Positions 40,801-47,880 of a stretch of DNA of 63,512 nt are shown piece by piece; the stretch's first letter is position 1; every line of letters begins with the position of its first letter. The stretch is from a virus: IMG/VR virus record IMGVR_UViG_3300042453_001695, positions 1 through 63,512 of that record; one strand, written 5' to 3'. Made by a program: the position numbers and the translations under genes. Under the pieces are notes generated by a model that saw only the letters and a list, made by a program, of their open reading frames with translations, was not told the origin of the DNA and made no database searches.

Positions 40801-43800
40801 AGAATTCGCGTGATGATATGCATCATTTGCTTTTGCATAAGCGGCATTTGCGTTTGCAAAAGCATAGTTAGCATGATGAAAAGCAGAATTTGTTTGTATA
40901 AATCCACTATTTGCGTGAATGAATGCAGCGTTTGTTAAATCAAAGATTATATTTGTTCTTGGTAATAAATCAATACCTTTAATTGTAACAAAAGTCGAAC
41001 GTAAATTGGCGTGAAGAGTATCGATTTCAAAAGAAGGATCATTGAGATCGACGTTATTATTTTCTCCAATTTCAGGAGTATAACCTTTGAACAGATGCCA
41101 TTCTTTTGTGGTAGCATCTCGGATAAGACCCGAATGAGCATTTGTGCCATCGTTATAGTGACCAGCAAATCCTAAATCTCTAGTGTCGGCAAAATAGTTA
41201 CCCTCTCCTAATACAATAACTGTATCGTTAGAGACAAGTGTTCCTGCATTGATACTAAATGTTTGACCTGTAACAAATATATTGCCTACAAATAAATTAT
41301 TGGTAACAGTCAAACTACCAGTAATCGTACCACCATTATTTGCGTCAATCGAATTATTGGCTCTTAAAAATGCAGCATTCGCATATTGACCTGTAGCATT
41401 CTGTGAGATATACGCAGCATTTGTGTGATCGTATGCACTATTTGCTTGTATGAATCCGCTGTTTGCATGATCGAATGCTGAATTAGTTTTAATGAATGCA
41501 GCATTAGCGTCATGATACGCAGAGTTAGCTTGAATAAATGCCGAGTTTGCATGATGATATCCATCATTTGCTTTTGCATAAGCGGCATTTGCGTTTGCAA
41601 ATGCATAAGAAGTGTAGACGTATAAATCTACAGTTCCATTTGAGCCAAAGAAGTAGTTTGAGAAAATGGCATTTGCACCAGTAATGCTTCCATTTCCACC
41701 AACTGTTGTAACTGATTCTGTTGTTATGTTACCAGTAACACTAAATTCACCTGCAACATTAATCGACGCTGATACATTACCACCAACGTTGGCATCTAAC
41801 GAATTGTTTGCGCGAATAAATGCAGCGTTTGCTGTATCAAATGCTGAATTCGTTTTTATGAATGCAGAGTTGGCATGATTAAATGCATAGTTTGTATGCA
41901 AGAATGCCGAATTTGTTTTAATGAATGCGGAGTTAGCATGAATGAAAGCGGCATTTGCGTATTGACCAGTTGCATTCTGTGAGATGTACGCAGCATTAGC
42001 ATGATCGTAAGACGAATTTGTTTTAATAAACGCAGAGTTTGCATGTAAGAAAGATGCATTAGCATGTAAGAATGCAGCGTTTGTATCGTGATATGCAGAA
42101 TTAGCTTGAATAAATCCAGAGTTCGCATGAATGTATGCTGCGTTAGCAGCGGCAAATGCACCGTTGGCATTTGCGAATGCTGCATTAGCTTTAGCGAAAG
42201 CACCGTTGGCATTTGCGAATGCTGCATTAGCATCATGATACGCACTATTTGCTTGAATAAATCCAGAGTTCGCATGGATGTAAGCCGCATTAGCAGCAGC
42301 AAAAGCACCATTTGCATTAGCAAAAGCAGCGTTAGCTTTAGCAAAAGCACCATTCGCATTGGCAAACGCGGCGTTGGCATCGTGGTATGCACTATTTGCT
42401 TGGATAAATCCAGAGTTTGCGTGATGAAACGCCGCGTTTGCATCATGATACGCAGAGTTTGCTTGGATGAATCCACTATTCGCATGATTGAACGAATAAT
42501 TTGCATGTAAGAATGCAGAATTCGTTTTTATAAATGCTGAATTGGCATGAATAAATGCTGCATTGGCATCGTGATATGCGGAGTTTGCTTGAATGAATCC
42601 AGAGTTTGCATGATCAAAAGATGCATTCGCTTTGATAAATGCAGAGTTGGCATACGATGATGCTGAAGTTGCACCTAAATCATCATAACCAATACCGTCA
42701 TTCGTAAATTGCCACTTATCTAGTGTTTCATTCCACAACAGATATACATTTGCCAAAGCACCGCGATCAACTTCAACTCCTGCGTCAGAAATAGGTGTCT
42801 GTGACTGATTTACTGCTGCATTGAGTGTAATAATATTGTCGGCAATTAATACCGTAGAAGTGTTTACATATGTTGTCTGTCCAGTTACAGTCAAGTTACC
42901 TGTAATACGAACATCACCTGTAACCGTACCACCAACATTCGCATCAAGTGCATTGTTGGCACGAATGTATGCATAATTTGCATGTAAGAATGCAGAGTTT
43001 GTTTTTATGAATGCACTATTCGCTTGAATGTATGCTGCATTAGATTTGGCAAAAGCACCATTTGCATTTGCAAATGCGGAGTTGGCTTGTCTGAATGCAC
43101 CGTTGGCATATACACCAGCAGAATTCGCTGCAATAAATGCACCATTGGCGTTTGCAAAAGTTGCATTCGCTTGAATATAAGCGGAATTTGCGTGTATGAA
43201 TCCTGAATTTGCGTGTATGTAAGCTGCATTTGATTTAGCAAAAGCACCGTTAGCGTTTGCGAATGCTGCATTTGCGTGATCATAAGAAGAATTCGCATGA
43301 ATAAATGCTGCGTTGGCATATTGTCCTGTTGCATTCTGTGACAAATAAGCTGCATTAGCTAAATCAAAAGCCGCATTTGTTTGAATGAAACTTGAATTCG
43401 CATGAATAAACGCACCATTTGCTACCGTAAATGCAGCGTTCGCATATTGACCTGTTGCATTTTGGCTTAGGTATGCCGCATTAGCAAGATCAAATGCTGC
43501 GTTAGTTTGAATAAATGCGCTATTTGCTTGAATATATGCAGCATTAGCGGCGGCATATGCGCCATTCGCATTAGCAAAAGCAGCGTTTGCGTGATGAAAT
43601 CCAGAATTCGCATGAATGAATGCACCATTAGCTACTGTAAATGCAGCATTTGCATAATTGCCAGTTGCGTTCTGTGATTGATACGCAGAATTTGCATGTA
43701 TGAATGCTGATTGAGCGTGAGTTATTCCTGCATTAGCTTGAATAAATCCAGAATTTGCGTGGATAAATGCTGCGTTGGCATATTGACCAGTTGCATTTTG

Positions 43801-45072
43801 TGAGATATAAGATGCGTTTGCGTGATCAAAAGATGCATTTGCTTTAATGAATGCCGAGTTGGCGTAAGAAGATGCGGAAGAACCACCTAAATCGTCATAA
43901 CCTACACCATCGTTTGTAAACTGCCATTTCTCTAGAGTTTCATTCCACAACAAGTAGACGTTAGACAAAGCGCCGCGATCAACTTCAATTCCTGCATCGG
44001 CAACTGGAATTGATGACTGATTGATTGCAGCATTTAATGTAATGATATTATCAGCAATTAATACAGTTGAAGTATTAACATATGTTGTATTACCTGTGAC
44101 AGTAAGATTACCTGTAATACGAACATCACCTGTAACTGTACCGCCAACATTCGCACTCAGAGAATTGTTTGCTCTTAAAAATGCTGCATTGGCATATTCA
44201 CCTGTTGCATTTTGACTTTGATATGCGGCATTTGCATGTACGAAAGCCGAGTTCGCGTATTGTCCAGTGGCATTTTGAGAAATGTAACTAGAGTTGGCAT
44301 GATTAAACGCGGCATTTGTTTTTATAAACGAACTATTTGCGTGAATAAAAGCAGCATTAGCGTCATGATACGCAGAGTTGGCTTGGTTAAATGCTGCATT
44401 AGCATATTGACCAGTTGCATTCTGTGATTGGTAAGCGGAGTTCGCATGTAAGAATGCAGCGTTTGTTTTAATAAATGCTGAGTTGGCATGAATAAAGCCA
44501 GCGTTAGCGTGAATGAATGCCGCGTTAGCTTGAGTGAATGCTGAGTTTGTATATTCACCAGTTGCATTTTGACTTAAAAATGCAGCGTTTGCTCTATCGA
44601 ATGCAAGATTTACTTGTGCAAAACTAGAGTTTGCATGAATGAATGCAGCGTTAGCATATTGACCAGTCGCATTTTGTGAGATGTAAGATGCGTTCGCATG
44701 GTCAAATGCGGAATTAGTTTTAATGAACGCGGAGTTGGCATGTAAAAATGCGGCGTTCTGTGAAATGTAAGATGCGTTTGCATGATCGAATGATGCGTTT
44801 GCTTTAATGAAAGCACCGTTTGCTTGTGCATATGCGGCTGTGACATTAGTGAGTGTGCTATTTGCCGCTTCAAACGCGCCATTCGAACGATCAAATGCGT
44901 AGATTGAACGTAGATACGATTCATATCCACCAATAGGTACTGCTCCTGTTCCAGCTGGAGTTCCTATGTATAACGTATTACTGCTGTATGAATAACCTGG
45001 TTCACCAACATTTAGTGAAGATGGCGCGTTTGTTACTAATGATCTTTTTATTTGAATAGGTGTATTTGCCAT
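37834..45072 (-). CDS. Giant heptad-repeat tail fibre (2412 aa)
   Basis: The N-terminus IQIKRSLVTNAPSSLNVGEP with YIGTPAGTGAVPIGGYE is a common virion-fibre anchor in marine T4-like phages. Most of the protein is a strict 7-residue repeat of the type N-(A/S)-(A/G)-(F/Y)-x-x-A, with aromatic and Ala positions at coiled-coil spacing. The shaft is interrupted by three copies of a globular domain (with IADNIITLNAA, DAGIEVDRG and WQFTNDG; about 43850-44150, 42650-42960 and 39480-39810) and two copies of another (DLGFAGHYNDGTNAHSGLIR; about 40930-41340 and 38400-38820). The last ~160 residues are a tip domain (MGFRNIP, VFAAGDAISIFNN). It is probably a receptor-binding fibre. Confidence 0.88.
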   Translation of the reverse strand: MANTPIQIKRSLVTNAPSSLNVGEPGYSYSSNTLYIGTPAGTGAVPIGGYESYLRSIYAFDRSNGAFEAANSTLTNVTAAYAQANGAFIKANASFDHANASYISQNAAFLHANSAFIKTNSAFDHANASYISQNATGQYANAAFIHANSSFAQVNLAFDRANAAFLSQNATGEYTNSAFTQANAAFIHANAGFIHANSAFIKTNAAFLHANSAYQSQNATGQYANAAFNQANSAYHDANAAFIHANSSFIKTNAAFNHANSSYISQNATGQYANSAFVHANAAYQSQNATGEYANAAFLRANNSLSANVGGTVTGDVRITGNLTVTGNTTYVNTSTVLIADNIITLNAAINQSSIPVADAGIEVDRGALSNVYLLWNETLEKWQFTNDGVGYDDLGGSSASSYANSAFIKANASFDHANASYISQNATGQYANAAFIHANSGFIQANAGITHAQSAFIHANSAYQSQNATGNYANAAFTVANGAFIHANSGFHHANAAFANANGAYAAANAAYIQANSAFIQTNAAFDLANAAYLSQNATGQYANAAFTVANGAFIHANSSFIQTNAAFDLANAAYLSQNATGQYANAAFIHANSSYDHANAAFANANGAFAKSNAAYIHANSGFIHANSAYIQANATFANANGAFIAANSAGVYANGAFRQANSAFANANGAFAKSNAAYIQANSAFIKTNSAFLHANYAYIRANNALDANVGGTVTGDVRITGNLTVTGQTTYVNTSTVLIADNIITLNAAVNQSQTPISDAGVEVDRGALANVYLLWNETLDKWQFTNDGIGYDDLGATSASSYANSAFIKANASFDHANSGFIQANSAYHDANAAFIHANSAFIKTNSAFLHANYSFNHANSGFIQANSAYHDANAAFHHANSGFIQANSAYHDANAAFANANGAFAKANAAFANANGAFAAANAAYIHANSGFIQANSAYHDANAAFANANGAFAKANAAFANANGAFAAANAAYIHANSGFIQANSAYHDTNAAFLHANASFLHANSAFIKTNSSYDHANAAYISQNATGQYANAAFIHANSAFIKTNSAFLHTNYAFNHANSAFIKTNSAFDTANAAFIRANNSLDANVGGNVSASINVAGEFSVTGNITTESVTTVGGNGSITGANAIFSNYFFGSNGTVDLYVYTSYAFANANAAYAKANDGYHHANSAFIQANSAYHDANAAFIKTNSAFDHANSGFIQANSAYDHTNAAYISQNATGQYANAAFLRANNSIDANNGGTITGSLTVTNNLFVGNIFVTGQTFSINAGTLVSNDTVIVLGEGNYFADTRDLGFAGHYNDGTNAHSGLIRDATTKEWHLFKGYTPEIGENNNVDLNDPSFEIDTLHANLRSTFVTIKGIDLLPRTNIIFDLTNAAFIHANSGFIQTNSAFHHANYAFANANAAYAKANDAYHHANSGFIQANSAYHDTNAAFIHANSGFIKTNSAYDHANAAYLSQNATGHYANSAFYHANSGFIQANSAYHDANAAFANANGAFAKANAAFANANGAFAKSNAAYDHANSGFIQANASFDHANSGFIQANSAYHDTNAAFIHANSGFIKTNSSFDHANSGFIQANSSYDHANAAFANANGAFAAANAAFANANGAFAAANAAYIHANSGFIQANASFDHANSGFIQANSSFLHANYAFNHANSAYQSQNATGQYANAAFIHANSGFDHANAAYISQNATGQYANAAFTLANGAFIHANSGFIQTNASFDHANSAYQSQNATGQYANAAFIRANNALDANNGGTVTGDVRITGNLTVTGQTTYVNTSTILIADNIITLNAAIDQSSAPTVDAGIEVDRGSSANVYLLWNETLDRWQFTNDGTNYDDLGGSAASSYANSAFIKANASFDHANAAYQSQNATGQYANSAFVHANSAYQSQNSTGEYANAAFIHANSGFIKTNSAYDHANAAFIWANTLSAGSVDQYSRDHANSGFIQANAAFIHVNSGFIQANASFDHANAAFVFANTIAAGSIDQYARNQSNSGFIQANSAYDHANAAFNSANNVAPQVQPAFNTANAAFIHANSGFIQSNSAYDHANAAFNSANNVAPQVQPAFNTANAAFIRANNSIDANNGGTITGSLTVTNNLFVGNLVVTGQTFSVNATTLVANDTVIVLGAGNYISDLKDLGFAGHYNDGTNAHSGLIRDSVTKEWYLFKGYTPEVGENNNIDITDPSFVIDTLNANLHSTYVLTKGIDLLVRTNTIFDSTNASFLHANAAFIRANNSLDANNGGTVTAKVTVSSTDGLVVENATTQDSITIKGRSGGTSSYSATIVPDTLTASRTITIPDQSFTMGFRNIPAVGQKTSQYTLEVTDVGEFVEIGTGGSIIIPNNVFAAGDAISIFNNTGASVTITCSITTAYIAGFNLDVSSVSLATRGVATILFVSPTVCVIMGSVS
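37834..45072 (-). repeat. 21-bp tandem coding repeats (heptad shaft)
   Basis: The shaft-coding DNA consists of degenerate 21-bp units, each encoding one NAAFxxA-type heptad. Blocks of several units recur almost unchanged, for example the series encoding NANGAFAKANAAFANANGAF in the 40260-40330, 40520-40590 and 42130-42380 areas. Such DNA is prone to unequal recombination, so shaft length should vary between relatives. Heptad register is kept even through the QSQNATGQYA variants, where the aromatic shifts from position 4 to position 6. Confidence 0.8.
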
Positions 45073-45075
45073 TTT

Positions 45076-45300
45076 TTAAAATTGACCTCCGTCAACTTTC
45101 TCAATAACAGCCGTGGCAATTTTAAATTCGTAACGATTATTTGCGGAATTAAAAGCTAAAAATTTTCCATCTTCAACGCCGGCGGTTGAGACATCATTTA
45201 TTTCAGACAACGAAATATTTGGTTTTGGACGAAAATCGGAAGCAGAAATCGTTGTGCGATTTGGTTGACGAATTGTGACTGTACCAAGATTGAGTGACAT
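45076..45300 (-). CDS. Small virion-associated protein (74 aa)
   Basis: The 74-residue product begins SLNLGTVTIRQPNRTTISAS, continues with ISLSEINDVSTAGVEDGKFL, where the LSEINDVST motif is frequent in phage fibre-associated proteins, and ends VIEKVDGGQF. It has no membrane segment. The gene lies 3 bases before the giant fibre gene and 3 bases after the 111-codon gene, so it is co-translated with fibre components. It may be an attachment or connector piece. The function is not known to me. Confidence 0.72.
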   Translation of the reverse strand: MSLNLGTVTIRQPNRTTISASDFRPKPNISLSEINDVSTAGVEDGKFLAFNSANNRYEFKIATAVIEKVDGGQF

Positions 45301-45303
45301 GAT

Positions 45304-45639
45304 TTACCTCGTTACAGAAGGCAATATGATTGCGGTTCCTTCAATCACTCTGGTTTTAGAATTATCTACAGTATTCGTAATTACCAGATCATAAACATAT
45401 CTTCCAGGAGTTAATACTGCTGTATTAGCAGCAGTCATAGACAAAGTAATTTGTCCGTTGGCGTTTCCTGTTACGGTTGCCGTAAGAGTATTTGCTGATG
45501 AAGAATAATAAGATTTGCGAAGTTGAGAAGATGCAGTATAATTTGTTAGATTAACTGCATCTCCTTCTACGTCATTGACTGTGACGATGGATGTTAAATT
45601 CGCACCCTGTTCAATAGTTAGTTCTAGATAAGCAGCCAA
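45304..45639 (-). CDS. Immunoglobulin-like/BppU-type virion protein (111 aa), TTG start
   Basis: The 111-residue product is all-beta: AYLELTIEQGANLTSIVTVN, NLTNYTASSQLRKSYYSSSA, GQITLSMTAANTAVLTPGRY, VYDLVITN. This is the pattern of the small beta-sandwich domains seen at N-termini of baseplate/upper-baseplate and fibre proteins. No ATG exists near the start. TTG 45639 behind a GAGGGGA ribosome site is the best start. An ACTAAATA box 24 bases upstream could make this the first gene of a late transcript containing the giant fibre and the neck, tail and head genes. Confidence 0.7.
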   Translation of the reverse strand: MAAYLELTIEQGANLTSIVTVNDVEGDAVNLTNYTASSQLRKSYYSSSANTLTATVTGNANGQITLSMTAANTAVLTPGRYVYDLVITNTVDNSKTRVIEGTAIILPSVTR

Positions 45640-45663
45640 GATAATTTCCCCTCTTTGATGTAC

Positions 45664-45671
45664 TATTTAGT
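45664..45671 (-). promoter_or_regulatory. Late-promoter box (ACTAAATA) before the fibre-neck-head block
   Basis: Minus-strand ACTAAATA followed by G lies 24 bases before the TTG start at 45639, in a short non-coding gap. It has the TAAATA core and the typical distance of the other late boxes. It could drive the long transcript that begins with the small beta-sandwich gene. Confidence 0.55.
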
Positions 45672-45703
45672 CAAAAGGGAAACTAACCTGGCTACCTCAT
45701 AAA

Positions 45704-45811
45704 CTATCCACCAATCGAAATGCTTGATGCTGGCTCACCTGATATAGAACCCTGTGCAGGAACTACTGTGACAACTGCACCAGAAAAAAACGTCATTATG
45801 ATTCCGCTCAT
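45704..45811 (-). CDS. Small hydrophobic 35-aa protein
   Basis: This short ORF starts MSGIIMTFFSGAVVTVVPAQ and ends with a Ser/Gly-rich stretch. Its ATG follows directly the TAA of the upstream 88-codon gene, with AAGAGGT as ribosome site in the end of that gene. The gap around it (45640-45811) would otherwise be empty, which is unusual in this compact block. The first 18 residues are hydrophobic and might form a membrane or virion-internal segment. The family is unknown to me. Confidence 0.5.
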   Translation of the reverse strand: MSGIIMTFFSGAVVTVVPAQGSISGEPASSISIGG

Positions 45812-46078
45812 TTAAATACCTCTTGCGAAAACTACAGTATCTTTATCAATAAAGACTGCATTGATTAAACCTCGTGGTGGAAACTCAATGAAGTTCATCT
45901 TTTTAGCAAATCCAGAACGATATGTGTTTGGAACATCACATTGAATTGTTCCAAACTTGTCGCTGTTATTAAAAAGAATAAGAACATCACCTTCAGAAAA
46001 CTCATTTTCTTCAACAAGAACCAAGTCTTGATCCACGATGTTTATCAATTTATTTACATGTTCTTTTTTCAAAATCAT
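45812..46078 (-). CDS. Stand-alone fibre-tip-domain protein (88 aa)
   Basis: From residue 20 on, the 88-residue product aligns with the end of the tip domains of the 2412-, 450- and 448-residue fibres. EFSEGDVLILFNNSD matches VFAAGDAISIFNNTG, TYRSGF matches AYIAGF, and PPRGLINAVFIDKDTVVFARG matches the ATRGVATILFVSPTVCVIMGS end. It therefore looks like the tip domain without shaft or anchor. It overlaps the 145-codon gene by 4 bases. It may cap or compete at a fibre end, or serve as a chaperone. Confidence 0.65.
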   Translation of the reverse strand: MILKKEHVNKLINIVDQDLVLVEENEFSEGDVLILFNNSDKFGTIQCDVPNTYRSGFAKKMNFIEFPPRGLINAVFIDKDTVVFARGI

Positions 46079-46512
46079 GATTTAGGATACTTTTCTTTAA
46101 TTGAACGAATTTTATTTGTCATGGCAGTCATATCATCACCACCTTTCCAAATCGCATCCAACTGTTCAGCTATTGGTGGATACTCATTTTTTCGTTTTAC
46201 ATAATAATCAGGAATCTCAGGTCGAACAATTTCCGATTTACTTATGTCCGCAACGGTAACTTGCCGAGACATTGGATTAGTAATTTCTCTCGTCTTTGGA
46301 GACAAATTATTCCATTCAGTTTCTTTTCTATCTATCTCAGCACATATTGCAGCTTCTTTTGATTGTATGAAACTTGTCAAATCTGTATCTAAATTTGATG
46401 GAATAAAAATAGCCCAATCATAGACTTCTCCGTTGTGTTCTACTGTAAGTTGTGCTAATAATCGATCATCGTTGGAACCAGCAGGTCCCAAGCCAGTTAT
46501 CGCAACACTCAT
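46075..46512 (-). CDS. Tail-fibre-region protein (145 aa), possible fibre assembly factor
   Basis: The 145-residue product has a beta-rich N-terminus (SVAITGLGPAGSNDDRLLAQ, VEHNGEVYDWAIFIP). A Glu/Lys helix follows (FIQSKEAAICAEIDRKETEW), and the C-terminus contains YPPIAEQLDAIWKGG. The Y-P-x-I-x-(E/D)-Q-L-D-A-(I/L)-W-K box is very common in small phage proteins next to tail fibre genes. Its role there is not certain, but assembly or structural functions are usually proposed. It overlaps the glycosyltransferase-methyltransferase gene upstream and the tip-domain gene downstream, each by 4 bases. Confidence 0.65.
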   Translation of the reverse strand: MSVAITGLGPAGSNDDRLLAQLTVEHNGEVYDWAIFIPSNLDTDLTSFIQSKEAAICAEIDRKETEWNNLSPKTREITNPMSRQVTVADISKSEIVRPEIPDYYVKRKNEYPPIAEQLDAIWKGGDDMTAMTNKIRSIKEKYPKS

Positions 46513-47852
46513 TTAACTGCCTCCAGTCTAAAGTTTTTACCAGGATGTTTTCCTGTTTGTGGTAATATCTTAACGTCTTTAAATCCAACAGACTTACACA
46601 AGTCTGTAAGTGTTTTTGGTGTATATCCCCATAGATGTGGATACAATGCACCTCGTTCTTCTGTTTCAGCACTCTTCTCTTCGGCTGCTGCACCAAAGAT
46701 ACAAGTCAGAGTCATGATTCTATCTTCATCATCTTGTTGTAGAAAATCTTGACAGAGTTCCTCAATATGTGGAGTTTCAACTACTAACTTGCCTTTAGGC
46801 TTGAGTGTTCTGTACCAATTAGAAATAATTTCTGGCGCACGATGTTGAGGCAAATGTTCAATCAAGTGACTAGCTAAAATCTCTTCAGTAACATTTTCAG
46901 GCAAGTCCATCTTCATTACATCAATAATAATATCGGCTTCTTTACTATTCTTATCAACATTTAGATAGCCTTCAAGCTTGTCGTTGCCTGAGCCCATGTT
47001 AAATCGAATAGGTTCTTTATTCTCAATCTTATGTGCAATGATAGACTTGTAAGCGGTACCATCAGGCAGTCGATTAACCCAACGCTGATCGATGAATTCT
47101 TTATCATCCATAGTCAAGCGTCTTGTTGGTTTAATATTTGTATAGTATTTTGTCAAGTCAACTGAAGGATGCGCTGTGTACATGCCACTAGCTAAATCCA
47201 TGTGCAGACATTGAACGTCAGTATTTACAAGAAGTTTTGTTCCTCTCTTGTGTAAACGATGTACAAAGAAGTTGTCTTCACCAATAAATGGAATTTCATC
47301 ATTGATGTTGTTACCGATACAGCAGAATGGAAGTTCTGGATCTTCTTCTTTCATCTTTTTCAACAGATCAACTGGAATTAACATAGCATCCATACCTGTT
47401 TGCCATGCTTCAATGATTTGTCCAGGATCAACATTTGGAATTACAATCCAATCATTTTCTCTTGTCATAATCATTGCGTCGGAACATTTAATATAGTAAA
47501 CACCAGTAACGACAGCACCAGGATTCTCTTCAGCCGTTTTCATAAGTTTTTTAAATCCATCATAAGGAAGAACTGTATCTTCACCTACAAACAAAAGATA
47601 CTTTGCTCCACTTTCAAGTGTTTGTTCAATGAGATAATTTCTTGCAACATCAACTTTTTCTCCACCAATATTACAGTAGCCGTGTGAGAAACCCATCAAA
47701 TCGATATGAAGTCCATCATAACCATCAAAATTTTGTGCCGCTTTTTCATTCAAATCTCTTCTTGGTTGTGCTATGACTACATAGGGCTTAATTGTTCTTG
47801 ACTCACTATAAATTTCTTTCATTGTGTCAATAATTTTATCTCTGCTATACAT
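46509..47852 (-). CDS. Glycosyltransferase-methyltransferase fusion protein
   Basis: The 447-residue product appears to have two domains. Residues 1-250 look like a GT-A glycosyltransferase: KPYVVIAQPRRDLNEKAAQN, KVDVARNYLIEQTLES, then LLFVGEDTVLPYDGF as the metal-motif region and IPFIGEDNFFVHRLHKRG. Residues 270-447 look like a class I SAM methyltransferase: RFNMGSGNDKLEGYLNVDKN, ADIIIDVMKMDLPEN, EILASHLIEHLPQHRAPEII and WYRTLKPKGKLVVETPH. It is encoded inside the fibre block, so it may modify fibre proteins or make a capped glycan. The acceptor is unknown. It shares the ARNYL and acidic motif pattern with the glycosyltransferase at 3960-4775. Confidence 0.75.
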   Translation of the reverse strand: MYSRDKIIDTMKEIYSESRTIKPYVVIAQPRRDLNEKAAQNFDGYDGLHIDLMGFSHGYCNIGGEKVDVARNYLIEQTLESGAKYLLFVGEDTVLPYDGFKKLMKTAEENPGAVVTGVYYIKCSDAMIMTRENDWIVIPNVDPGQIIEAWQTGMDAMLIPVDLLKKMKEEDPELPFCCIGNNINDEIPFIGEDNFFVHRLHKRGTKLLVNTDVQCLHMDLASGMYTAHPSVDLTKYYTNIKPTRRLTMDDKEFIDQRWVNRLPDGTAYKSIIAHKIENKEPIRFNMGSGNDKLEGYLNVDKNSKEADIIIDVMKMDLPENVTEEILASHLIEHLPQHRAPEIISNWYRTLKPKGKLVVETPHIEELCQDFLQQDDEDRIMTLTCIFGAAAEEKSAETEERGALYPHLWGYTPKTLTDLCKSVGFKDVKILPQTGKHPGKNFRLEAVK

Positions 47853-47880
47853 AATTTCTCACTTTCAGTTTAAATAATTG

